From contig OY757026.1 of assembly GCA_963580285.1 (NCBI GenBank), positions 48,831,143-48,895,142 of the forward strand: a stretch of 64,000 bases of DNA, in the 5' to 3' direction. The notes under the pieces are model-generated. The model was given only the letters and a program-made list of their open reading frames with translations, did not search any database and was not told the DNA's origin. The stretch is from Lucinisca nassula. Lineage: Eukaryota; Mollusca; Bivalvia; Lucinida; Lucinidae. Positions 12,085 to 23,800 of this stretch are shown piece after piece. Both the position numbers and the translations under genes were made by a program. Numbering within the stretch: the first letter of the stretch is position 1; every line of letters starts with the position of its first letter.

Positions 12085-12265
12085 TTTCCTTGATAACAGA
12101 ACACAGTCAATTTTGCTTAATGGTAGGCCTACAGATTCCCATGATATCACAGTATCTTCACGTGTCCCACAGAGTTCCTCGTTTCTCGGTTCCACTTTGT
12201 TAAATGACCTCCCGGATCGAGTAAGATCAAAGGTCGCAGACGACACAAAAAAGTTAGTCTTAACG
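12085..12265 (+). pseudogene. Dead non-LTR reverse transcriptase fragment
   Basis: One frame reads N-R-T-Q-S-I-L-L-N-G, then V-S-S-R-V-P-Q-S-S, L-L-N-D-L-P-D-R-V-R-S-K-V-A-D-D-T-K. This is a decayed version of the LINE block S-G-V-P-Q-G-S-V-L-G-P-L-L-F-x-x-Y-I-N-D-L-P...F-A-D-D-T-K. About 15 residues around L-F-x-x-Y-I and the F of F-A-D-D are lost. A 27-bp G run lies just upstream. I cannot assign a clade. Confidence 0.75.
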
Positions 12266-12534
12266 ACGGCGCATATGAGGTGCATTTATCAAACGCGAAA
12301 TTATTCGATTTGGGCTAAGAACACCAGGGTTAGAACAGAATTTCTATCACAGGCTAAAACCAAGGGTTTCCTTATCTTGTGTACACGAAATTAACACTCT
12401 TGATCGCACTGTACAAACTCATCTCACCCATATTCCTCTAGGCCTACTTTTATCTCAACTAACCCCCTTCACCGGAACCCATGTTTCGGGTGTTTTGCTT
12501 GATTGCGTTGACATTTTACAGACCTGCCAACATT

Positions 12535-12782
12535 AGGCCTATCTATGTCATTTTGGAGACGTTGCTTCCGATTTTGTGGGACTTTTACGCGACCATGAGA
12601 TTAAATGACATCCGAGTCAAGCCCTACCACGCAAACAAACCGCTAGGGTCAAGGAGCGGTATTTTCCTGGACAGGCTTAGACCTAAGCGGTTTACCAGGA
12701 CACATGCTCGGTCGGTTTCAGCTCTGCGCGGAAGCACCATGCAACCCAATCATTTTTTTCAAGCCCCGATAGGCAGGGGCGC
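12535..12782 (-). mobile_element. SINE-B, tail missing
   Basis: From ATTTTGGAGACGTTGCTTCC to CAAGCCCCGATAGGCAGGGG. The Asn/His-rich reading frames here are not genes. Confidence 0.88.
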
Positions 12783-12984
12783 GTTTGTAGGTGTACTCAA
12801 TGAGTACACACAACACAACTTTATTTCAAAGAAAATCGAAACGAAATCCATACTATTCCGTCCCTGACCTGACTTGTTTCTATAATTAACCATCGTTTGC
12901 TCGAGCTTCCAATGTCTCGAACATATTTTCATCATATTAACAAGTCGGCCGAATAAGGACCTCCCCCCCCCCCCCGTAAACCCC

Positions 12985-13190
12985 ACATTTTACAGAGAAA
13001 ACTGGGGTTAACAGAGGTAAACATTATTTCTGCCCCAAGGCATAGGTTATTGGTACTCGTTAGAACCGCCTGAATGAGGTGGTTCTAACGAGCACACACA
13101 ACCTATGTTCGGAGTATAAATAAGAAAAATATTGCAAATTGGAGATTTGGAGAAATGAAAAAATATACTATGCCACAGGACTTGAGTTAT
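12985..13190. mobile_element. GTTAGAACCGCCTC hairpin MITE
   Basis: GTACTCGTTAGAACCGCC and GGTGGTTCTAACGAGCAC form the core. Flanks AAACTGGGGTTAACAGAGGT and ATAAGAAAAATATTGC are family-typical. Confidence 0.88.
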
Positions 13191-13236
13191 CGTCATGGTA
13201 GCCCAGAGGCTGTTCGAGCTTTTGAAGTTCGACTTT

Positions 13237-13456
13237 TTGTTTGTTTGAATTGAGGGTTTAAGACACCGTCAACACTAGTAAGAGACGTTGCTTCCGATTT
13301 TGTGGGAATTTTACCCGACATTGAGATGAAATGACATCTCAAGCCCTACCGCCCATAGAAACCGCTAGGGTTTGAGGAGCGGTCCGACTCGCTTCACTTT
13401 TCCTGGGCAGGCTTAGACCTAAGCTGTTTACCAGTACTCAAGTTCGGTCGATTTCA
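13237..13456 (-). mobile_element. SINE-B, 5'-truncated
   Basis: Tail TTTGTTTGTTTGAATTGAGG and GAGACGTTGCTTCCGATTTT. It stops near GGTCGATTTCAACCCC. Confidence 0.85.
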
Positions 13457-13504
13457 ACCCCCCGTAAACCCCAGTTTTCTTTATATAGGGGTGTTCATTT
13501 CACT

Positions 13505-13801
13505 ACTGCCGCCGCCCATTGGGGCTTGAAGAAATAGATGGGCTGCATGATGCTTCCACGCAGAGCTGAAACCGACCGCACACGAGTACTGGTAAACCGC
13601 TTAGCCCAGGTAAAGCGGTGCGAGTCGGAACATCCATGCGTATAAACCCTATCGGTTTCATTGGGCGACAGGGCTTGAGATGTCATTTCATCTCAATGTC
13701 GGGTAAAAGTCCCACAAAATTGGAAGCAACGCCTCCAAAATGACCTATACAGTGTTGACGGGGACGTTAAACCTCAAATCAAACAAACAAAACAAAACAA
13801 A
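13505..13801 (+). mobile_element. SINE-B, full length
   Basis: It starts GCCCATTGGGGCTTGAAGAA and ends ACGTTAAACCTCAAATCAAA with a CAAA tail. It lies next to an inverted copy at 13237. Confidence 0.93.
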
Positions 13802-14047
13802 TTCATTTCACGGACTTATAATATTCATTAACATGATATTAACAGACTGGTCAAGGTATGAACCCAATCTGGTCCGGACAATAAAAAGGTAAACATCGAC
13901 TAGGTATACTGATTTGGTCCGGACAAAATGTGTATCATGGACACAATCTGGTCCGGGCAGTATAATATACAGATTTGGTCCGGACCAGACATGTACTTGG
14001 TACCTTTTGTGAGAACGCAGTGATTAAATTAAGCGGAAACAAACGTA

Positions 14048-14254
14048 CAGTGAAATTCCTATATTAAGACCACAATTTGGGTCTGTTCAAAAGTGGCCTA
14101 TAAGGCCACTTTTGAACTGTCCCAAAGGTGGTCTCCCGCTGGAGAACACTGGGTGTTGCAAACAGAAAAGAATTGTAGCTGAAACCTTCTAAATATGTGT
14201 CTAAAAGCGTAATTTGGCTTCATTTTAGGTGGCCTTTATAGCGGGAGTTTTCTG
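14048..14254. mobile_element. Mariner-type MITE with TA duplication
   Basis: CAGTGAAATTCCTATATTAA at the left and GCGGGAGTTTTCTG at the right, flanked by TA. The middle holds a GTTCAAAAGTGGCC/GGCCACTTTTGAAC hairpin. Confidence 0.82.
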
Positions 14255-14565
14255 TACAAGTACTAGTCCGGGCCAGTTTTGTACTGACCAGGGCCCAGTT
14301 TTTCAAAGTAGTTTAGCTTATCGAGCTCAAAATTGGTCCAAATGTTAACTGCTCTAACAACTACCATATGGTGAAAAAAAACAACAACATATGTTTAGCA
14401 AGGAAAAATCAAACATAATCTGCATACTTTAATAATCAAAATTATAACGATTCGTTAACTATTGACGTCGTTTACTTTGAACAAGTGTAAGTGTGACAGC
14501 AGATTTGAACGGAGTCCAGTATGCATTATCGCTCTTGCGTTCATACGATAGAACAAATTATCTCA

Positions 14566-14691
14566 TTAAGCATTAGTAACCTAAGCTGAGGGCACTGTAA
14601 AGGTTTATGGACTGTCTGGCGGCTTACGCCCTGGCCTTCGGTCAGTCCATAAACCTTGATTGTGGCCTCAGCTTAGGTTACTAATGCTTAA
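14566..14691. mobile_element. TTAA-flanked hairpin MITE
   Basis: TTAAGCATTAGTAACCTAAG at the left pairs perfectly over 26 bp with its complement at the right. TTAA at both ends suggests piggyBac or Kolobok-type insertion. A diverged second copy follows to about 14810. Confidence 0.8.
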
Positions 14692-14814
14692 TTATGGACA
14701 GCCCTCGGGCCCGCAGGCTCGGGCTATATCAACCAGGCGGTCCAGGCCCTGGCCCTCGGGCAGTCCATAAACCTTGATAGTGTCTTGGGTTATAAATGCT
14801 TAAATAGTTTGACA

Positions 14815-15635
14815 GGGCCTTACGGGGATACGATACGTATGGTTAACGCCCGACTGTTTATTTTGTCATGAATTGAATAAGAATGCATTATGTAATTTCA
14901 AAACACAATCAGACACATATCTGAAATCAGTTAATTTCTCAATAACTTGTCAACAACGTTTCTGAATTTTAATAGTTCCCATGAAAAGAGATTTCGATTT
15001 AAATCTACTTTAGAATATAAACATGTGTATATACAATACAAACTTTAGTAAGATCGCGGTGGAAGTTTTGAATTAATCATTGATTGTAAATTGATCTCGA
15101 TTAATGGAACTTAGCATGTTATTGTCTGAAATTCAGTCCTTAAAGGGATAAGGAATGTTTTAGAGCAGACGACATTTTTCTCCATATTTTTAGCGAAAAT
15201 AAGGCTTGACATTTCACACGAATCACCTGGTAGACAATTTATTTGTCAAACCTTATTTTCTCTGTTTAAAAGTAACCGGGCAGTTGGCAAGTTGATCCTG
15301 TACGGGAAGGAATACGTTCCCGCCCCCAAGTTTCTCCTATAGGTGTGACGGTGTTGTTATCAAAGGGTCCTCGGCCAGGGTGGAAGAAATTCAAATTAAT
15401 TCAACGGCCATATGTTCAGGGCCAAGGTGTGAACCAAAAGAATACGTGCCCTCTTTTGTGGTCGACAAGCTTGGGAGAGGGTGGGCTCCACTAATATTTC
15501 TTTTGCCCCCAGACATACCTGTGATTCATGATAAAGGAGATCACAGATATAACCGGATCGGTTGAAATTCGGGTCAACAATGACCGCGCCTTCCGCCGAA
15601 CACTAAAGTCCAGTTGTTCAAAGCCTTGTTAGCTT
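14815..15635. other. No gene seen
   Basis: AT-rich, with no exon-like block recognised. A 61-codon frame at 15380-15565 has no family resemblance. Confidence 0.45.
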
Positions 15636-15640
15636 ACATT

Positions 15641-17632
15641 TTTAGCTCACCAGAGCCGAAGGCTCCGGGGGAGCTTATAGGATAGGCAGTTGTCCGTCGT
15701 CGTCTGCGTCTGTGTCTGCGTCGTCTGTGTCGTCTGCGTCTTCGTGTGACGTCAACACTTTTAAACATCTTCTCCTCTGAAGCCACTGGGCCGATTGGGC
15801 CCAAATTTTATCTGTAGCATCCTTGGGCTTGGGGAATGAAAGTTTGTGTGTTTTTATGAAAATCGGCCAATTAGTTTGGTTGCTATGGCAACTTAGAGTT
15901 TCCATAGACTTACAATGGGGAAAATTGAAAAATGGCATTTACTGCCAAGTCATAGCAGATATTTTGACAAAACTTTTATAGAAATGTTTCTTGAGTAAAC
16001 TTCTCTCAGCCATATGCTTTTATGCCAACCTGAGGGTCCCCCAGGTTGTGCCGGGGCCATGCCCCACCCCCTCCACTTCATAAAAGGCCATATATCACAG
16101 AAACCATTCAGATCCCGACCCCTAAACCATATATATTCTTGTTCCTATTGATAAGACGCATTCAGTGACACCAACCTATGGGTCCTCAGGGATGCCCCGA
16201 GGCCATGCCCCACCCCCTCCACTTAATAAAAGGTCAAATATCTTGGAAACCATTCAGATCCCCACCCTTAAACCATATAATTTCTTGTTCCTTATGATAA
16301 GACCCATTCAGTGACATCAACCTGGGAGTCCCCGGGATGCGCCGGGGCCATGCCCCACCCCCTCCATTTCATAAAAGGCCCAATATCTCGGAAACCTTAC
16401 AGATCCGCGCCCCTAAACCATATATATTCTTGATCCTTATGATAAGATACATTCATTGACACCAACCTGGGGGTCCTCAGGGATGGGCCGGGGCCTTGCC
16501 CCACCCTTTCACTTCACAAAAGGCCATATATCTCAGAAACTGTTCAGATCCTCACCCCTAAACCATATATATTCTTGTTCATTTAGATAAGACGCATTCA
16601 GTGACACCAACCTGGGGGTCCCCAGGGATGTGCTGGGGCCATGCCCCCCCCACCCCCTTTCTCAATTTCATAATCTCACAATATCTTGGAAACCCTACAG
16701 ATGGCTACCCCCTAAACCATATATATTCTTGTTCCGTATGATAAGACACATTCATTGACACCAACCTGGGCGTCTCCCGGGGCCTTGCCCCACCCCTCCA
16801 CTTCACAAAAGGCCTTATATATCAGAAACTGTTCTTAGCCCCACCCTAAACCATATATATTCATCTTCCTTATGATAAGACGCATTCAGTGACACCAGCT
16901 TGGGAGTCCCCGTGGCATGCCCAGGCCATGCCCCATCGCTTTACTTCATTAAAAGTCATATATCTCAGAAATAGTTCAGATCCCACCCCTTAACCATATA
17001 CTTGTTTCTTATGATAAGACTCGTTCAATCACACCAACCTGGGGGTCTCTTTGTGCTGAGGCAATGTGCCCCGCCCTTCCACTTCATAAAAGGCTTTATA
17101 TTTCAGAAACCATTCAAATCCCCACCCCATAATCATATATGATCTTGTTCCTTATTATTAGCACACCTACTCTAGGGGGGTCCACAGGGCCATTCCATCC
17201 TTTCCACTTCATAAAAGGGCCTCAAATCTCAGAAACCGTTCAGATTCCAACCCCTTAACCATATACTTAGTCCTTATGATAAGACACATTTAGGGACAAC
17301 AATCTGGGGCTTTCCTAGGATCTACAGGGCATGCCCCAACCCCTCCACAACTTAAGAGGCCTTACAGATCCCCACTGCTAAACCTTATATATTCTTGTTC
17401 CTTATGCTAAGACGCATTTTGTGATACCAACCAGGGCTCCATTGGGTCCATGCCCCACCCCCTCTACTTCATAAAAGGCCTAATGTTACAGTTACTGAGT
17501 CCACATGGGTGCTAATTTGGACATGGGGGTTCATTTGGTAGATTAAAATGATATCATGTTAAAATACATGTCTGCCATAGGGCAGTGCCCACTTGACCTC
17601 TGGTGAGCATAGTGGCCCATGGGCTTCTTGTT
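15641..17632 (+). mobile_element. GCTCACC-family repeat, + orientation
   Basis: It starts TTAGCTCACCAGAGCCGAAG and ends GACCTCTGGTGAGCATAGTG and GGCCCATGGGCTTCTTGTT. CTCACCAGAG and CTCTGGTGAG form short inverted ends. It is the inverted relative of 1060-3527. Confidence 0.85.
16025..17480 (+). repeat. Tandem array, ~145-bp unit, about 10 copies
   Basis: The units are the complement of the array at 1245-2800: CCCTAAACCATATATATTCT, CCTTATGATAAGACGCATTC, CCATGCCCCACCCCCTCCAC. Confidence 0.92.
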
Positions 17633-17766
17633 CAGCATGTTAGCAGAAATACAACTATTTTAGGCCTCAGAGACTCGTACTAGCCGTGTTTTGGAACAGT
17701 CATGGCATCCGAGGTGTTTGACCCTTTGCAGTTTGACTATCTAACAATATTTTCGAACACTTTCAG

Positions 17767-17853
17767 AAAACCAGGAGGAAATTTTCAACCCTTGCTGCAA
17801 GACTTATCTCCTCCTGAAGACGATCAGAGAAAAATGTAATTGTGGACGAGAAG
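17767..17853 (+). CDS. CXorf65-like: CXorf65-like exon 2
   Basis: Acceptor ACACTTTCAG ends at 17766 and donor GTAGGC starts at 17854. The exon starts with two bases of a split codon and then reads N-Q-E-E-I-F-N-P-C-C-K-T-Y-L-L-L-K through R-E-K-C-N-C-G-R-E. It leaves one base (G) that completes a Val codon with the next exon. The missing exon 1 should end in phase 1 and encode about nine residues. I searched upstream for a matching M-F start followed by a donor and found none I trust. Confidence 0.85.
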
Positions 17854-20800
17854 GTAGGCATAAGACTTAAGACTTAAGAATTAGTTTGCAAGAAAACGCA
17901 GCACTCGACATAAAAAGACAACATTTCAGATATTGGGAGAATCGAGCCGGTTAAGAGCGCTGACTCTAAAGCATTAGGTCTCTCACCGCTGTGGGTTCAA
18001 GTCTCGCTCGGATCATATGTTGAACGCCAAGTTCAATGTCGAGTAAAAGTCCCACCAAATTGGAAGCAGCGTCTCCTAAATGACCTAATAGTGTTACACT
18101 TAACCCCAATTCAAACACAAATTATACAGTGTAGCGGTTAATTGCTTAGATATTCCCTGCCCGGAAAATGTGGTAAGGTAAATCACAAGCTCCATTTGAC
18201 CAAAATAGAGTTAACCGGGCCGTAAAATGCAAATAAAATCTTTCAAAATTATTTCTTCCCTCTATCAATAGGGGTCCATTCATAAAGGGAAGATGTTACA
18301 TCTGATGGGCAAAAAAGACACTCTTTAACCCTTATCCCTTATCCTGCTGAATAATTTAGTTTATCCACACCTATTTCTGACTATTAGCCAATAGAATTAC
18401 TGATTCATTCAGATTCACAGACTGCATAACAAACAGTGTACGTATATATCATGATCTCTGATCTTGATCTACACTGTCTGCAAAAGTAGGGTTTTTCGTT
18501 TTCAACGCGATAAGGGTTAAGACATCACGTTATTTTAGCAAGTCCGTGAAAAGAACAGCACCCCATTAAACCCCACTTTATATAGATAAAAACAGGGTTT
18601 TACGGGGGTAAACATTATTTTTCTTATTTCTGACCAAGAAAAAATAAATATAGGCCTAGGTTGTGAGCACCCACGGCCTATGTTTGCAGTATAAATAAGA
18701 AAAAAATATTACGGATTTTCATCAGAAAAGTAGCCATTTTTGAGATTTGCTACGGTAATGGGCACTTCAGGCATGAACTTACAAAAGTTGTCTTACTTGT
18801 TAGAAAATGGCGGGAAAATAAATGGCGGGAAAATGTCACATTGATAGCTCTTAATTTCTTCTTCCAGTTGATATTGACGTATCAGATGAAGCCGGAAACA
18901 TCAAGAATCTACGGGATCCTCAGTTACAACTGAAATATGCCAACGAGGTACTCGATGAGAGAGAAAAACTGGTACTCTTGAAAGTGGAAAGTGAGTAGTC
19001 GTTATGCAATCACCACGATGCTATTCTTACTCAGAAAACTCCCCAACAGGCACATGACGTAATTGTGACGTCACGTCAACGTCGGTACAACGTCACGACG
19101 TTTATGCAACGTCACATCAACGTCGGTGCAACGTCGTGACGTTGCACCGACGTTGATTTGACGTTGCCCCAGCGACATATGTGCCTGCTGTGTCGTACTC
19201 ATCTTGAGTGTAAGAACTCGGCGGAACTAGCGAGCACCTCAATCTTTGTTGAACAAAAAATAGGAAAAAAATATATTAACACACGTGTTTTTTTAAGCAA
19301 AAAATTCATTGAATTTCATTATGAAAACACGACTATCCATTTAACCCACTTTTATATAGTAAAACTGGGGTTTACAGGGGTAAACCTTATTTATCTTATT
19401 ACAGCTCAAAAATATAGATTGTGGGTACTCGTTAGAACCGCCTCGCCGAGGCGGTTCTAACGTGTACCCACAATTTATATTTTGAGCAGATATGAGAAAA
19501 ATATCTCAATTTTTCATCTGAATGAGGAAGTTCTAACGTGTACCCACAGTTTATATTTTGAGCAGAAATTAGAAAAGTATCTCAATTTTTCATCTGAAAA
19601 ATTTCGTGTTTTTTTCGGCGGTTAAATATACAATGTAGGCCTATTTGAATAGGCGGGTTTTCGCAATGGAATAAATGACACGGGTGTGTTATCCAGATGA
19701 CAAGCCAGCAGGCTGTTCACAACCTGTTCGCAATGTCGTATCAACGTTGATGCAACGTCATGGCGTTATGGTGTGGATGCGACGTTGCTTAGACGTCATG
19801 TGCCCGCTGGGAAGCCGATTTGTTTTCATCATACTATTCCTATGTCAAATTTGCAATGAAAGATCATTTTGTGAAAACCGCTGCCTGACGGGAAGTGACG
19901 TTGGTAACCGTATGGCGGACGTTGGTAACCGAAGTGACTGCAGCATTAAAAATCCGCTTTAAGAAATGGAAGGTATGCAAGAAAAAGAATCCAATATGGG
20001 TGCGAGGGGTGGATAGAAAAATCCGTCCCTCGGGATCACTGTCCGGCATCACTCGGTAAGTCTCGTGATGCCGGATAGTGACCTTTGGGACGGATTTTTC
20101 CATCCACCCCTCACACCCATATATGATTCTTATACGCTCACCTGAGCAAGAAGTACTCATGGTGAGCTATTGTGATAAGTGTATGTCAGTCGTGGGTCGT
20201 GCGTCGTGGGTTGTCAATAATTTGTTTTAAATGCGAACTCCTCCTAAACCCTTGCATCAATTTGATTCAAACTTCACAGGAATGTTGCCTGGGTGGCTCC
20301 CTACCAAAATGGCTAAAATCGTTCCGCTCCTTTAAACAAGATGGTCGTCAGAGCTAAGAAAAAAGAAAAAAAATCTTTTAACGACAACCCTCCTGTACCC
20401 TTGGGCCGATTTCATAATAGGAATGTTGCTTAAGTGACCCTCCACCAAAAAAGCTAAACGGTTCCGCTCTGATGAGCAAAATGGCTGCCGTAGCTAAAAA
20501 TAGAAAAAACATCCTTAATTTGCTTCAAACGCGAACACCTCCTAAACCCTTGGGCCAATTTGATTCAAACTTCAAAGGATTGTTATCTAGGTGGCCCCCT
20601 ACCAAAATAGCTTAAGTCGTTCTGCTTCGATAAACAAGCTGGCCGCCAGAGCTAAAAATAGAAACATATTTAAACGGAAACGGCTGCTGTACCCTTGGGC
20701 CAAATTAATTCAAACTTCACAGGAATGTTGCTAAGGTTACCCTCGTCCAAAATAGCTAAAACGGTTCTGCTCCGATGAGCGAAATGGCAACCAGAGCTAA

Positions 20801-23800
20801 AAATAGAAAAAAACGTAAATTTGCTTCAATCGCAAACTCCTCCTAAACCCTTGGGCCAATTTGTGTCAAACTTCACATAGATGTTACCTAGGTGACTCTC
20901 TACCAAAATAGCTAAAATCGTTCTGCTCTTACGAATAAGATGGCCGCCAGAGCATAAAATAGAAAAACATATTTAAACGACAACTCCTCCTGTACACTTG
21001 GGCCAATTTCATTAAAACTTCATAGAGCTGTTGCTTAGGTGACCTTCTACCAAAATAGCTAAACGGTTCTGCTCTGATGAGCAAAATGGCCGCCATAGTT
21101 AAAAATAAACATCGTAAATTTGCTTCAAACGCGAACTCCTCCTTAACCATTGGGCCAATTTCATTCAAACTTCACAGGAATGTTACGTAGCTGACTACCT
21201 ACCAAAATAGCTATAATCGTTCCGCTGTGACGAACATGGTGGCCGCCAGAGCTAAAAATAGAAAAAATATTCCAACAATAACTCCCCCCGTACCCTTGGG
21301 CCAATTTCATTCAAACTTCATAGGAATGTTGCTTAGATGACCCTCTACCAAAAAAGCTAAAACGATCCCGCTCCGATGAACAAAATGGCCACCAGAGCTA
21401 AAATAGAAAAAAAAAAACACAAAAAAACATTGTAAATGTGTTTCAAACGCGATCTCCTCCTAAACCCTTGGGCCAATTTGATTCAAACTTCACAGGAATG
21501 TTGCCTAGGTGACTCCCTCCCAAACTGGCTAAAATTGTTCCGCTCTTACGAACAAAATGGCTGCCAGAGCTAAAAATAGAATGTACTAGAGACGTAGACA
21601 CTCAGGTGAGCGAATCAGGGCCCTCTGGGCCCTCTTATTTAAAAACAGGTATATAATCACTGCTCTGTGGCATACCCAATTTGTGAAGATTTGTTTTGAT
21701 TTGATTTGAGGTTTAACGTCCCCGTCAACACTGTAAAGGTCATTTTGGAGACGTTGCTTCCAATTTTGTGGGACTTTTACCCGGCATTGAGATGAAATGA
21801 CATCTCAAGCCCTGTCGCCCAATGAAACCAATAGGGTTTATTAGCATGGACGGTCCGCCTCGCACCGCGGTTTCTGGACAGGCTTAGATCCTCCAAGCGG
21901 TTTACCAGTACTAGTGTGCGGGACGGATTCAGCTCTGCGTGGAAGCATCATGCAGCCCATATATTTCTTCAAGCCCCTATGTGAAGAAAATTCGGCAACA
22001 ATGCCTAACTTTTATCTTTGTTTAAAAATACAAAGTAGCAATGTCACATGGCAGTCTCCTAATAAACCCTATTGTTTTCATTGGGCGACAGGGCTTGAGA
22101 TGTCATTTCATCTCAATGTCGGGTAAAAGTCCCGCAAAGTTGGAAGCAACGTCTCCAAAATGACCTTTACAGTGTTGACAGGCACGTTAAACCTCAAATC
22201 AAACAAACAAACAAATCAATATAAGACGCTGAGAAAACTACATCTGAAAATGTCGTCTGCTTATGTCGTCTGCTGAATGTTTTTGCAAACTATTCAAAAA
22301 TATTTTTGCATACTGGCAAAGTAACAGGCAGACGGCAAAGCAGACGACAATTGTCGTGATTGGCATTTTATGAGTTAAAATGCCATTTATTACAGGAAAA
22401 CACCCAGATAGCCATCAGTTTTCATACACCCCACTTCTTTATGATGATGATGTCATTATTACAGATGAATTCCTGGGTAAGTTATGAATTCCTGGGTAAG
22501 TTTGATGTTACCAAGTTCCAGAGAAAAAAAATATGAAAAAGACACTGCTTAACCAGTTAGTGCTCTACCATTGCAAACAGTGGAAATCCATATCAGATGG
22601 CTTTTCAGAAGCCGCCTGATCTGTGTGTTGTTTACTGATTGTCATTCAGTTGTTGAGCGTATAGGAATATTATTCTTATTAAATAAGCTGTCGTGGCATG
22701 TTGTCTGGTGTCCGTCGACTGACATCCATCCTAAAAGGTTTTACATTTTCGACATTTCTGCCAGAATCGGAAGTTGGATTCAGCCAATATTTGGTAGGAA
22801 GAATCGGGGTTTCAGATTCAGATCCGCTAATATGGATCTGTTCCGATACCCAGGGGCCATCTCATCCCGAACCAAAGGTCGGGTTGAGCTGAGATTCAGA
22901 TTTGCTAAAATCGTTCCGTTCCGATTTCCTAGTTGGACGCTGTGGTGTCCTTTTTGAAATTTTTCCGACAACTTCTCCTCCCGAAACAAAGGTCGGATCG
23001 AACTGAAACTGGATCGGAGCAATCGGATTCAGATTGGCTAAAATAGTTTTTTTTCCAATATCCAAGGTGAATGCCATGGCAGCCATCTTGAAATTGTTTT
23101 AACAACTTCGAGCTGAAACTTGAAAATGGAGAACCAATTTTGCTAAAATCGTTGCGTTCCGATATCCAAGATGGCCACTGTTGCAGCTAACTTGATATTC
23201 TACAAACGATATCTCCTCCAGAATCAAAGGTCGGATCGAGCTGAAACTTGGTGGGAAGCACAGGGGGTCATTGAGATTCAGATTTTCTAATAGGAAAGGT
23301 CTAGTGCCAGTCGACTGTCACTAGCCAAAATACGTTAAAATGGCTAGTGACAGTCGACTGTCACTAGCCAAAATACGTTAAAATGGCTAGTGACAGTCGA
23401 CTGTCACTAGCCATTTTAACGTATTTTGGCTATTGCCAGTCGACTGTCACTAGCCATTTTAACGTATTTTGGCTAGTGACAGTCGACTGGCACTAGCCAT
23501 TTTAACGTATTTTGGCTATTACCAGTTGCTTCTTTATTTTTTGTTATATTTATGTATTTTTATTTATTTTATTTTTTTTAAGACAAACTTATATCATACG
23601 ATTGTTATTTTTTTTCCAGCAAGTCATATTTCATATACAGATCCTGGACAGATACAATTTTCTAACCCAAGGATACTCATTTGTGTTTACAAATGCCTTA
23701 AAATGGTGTTTCCGTTGAATAGGTTCTTATTTCCTGCTACATACATCCGCGCCGATCGGGGCTTGGAGAAATAGATTCGGCAGCACGATGATTCCAGGCA

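Noticed and set aside
20133..21640. Helitron assignment for the GCTCACC-family elements
   Set aside because: There is a terminal hairpin near the 3' end, but the end is CTTGTT or CTTATT rather than CTRR. Short inverted ends GCTCACCTGAG/CTCAGGTGAGC argue against it.
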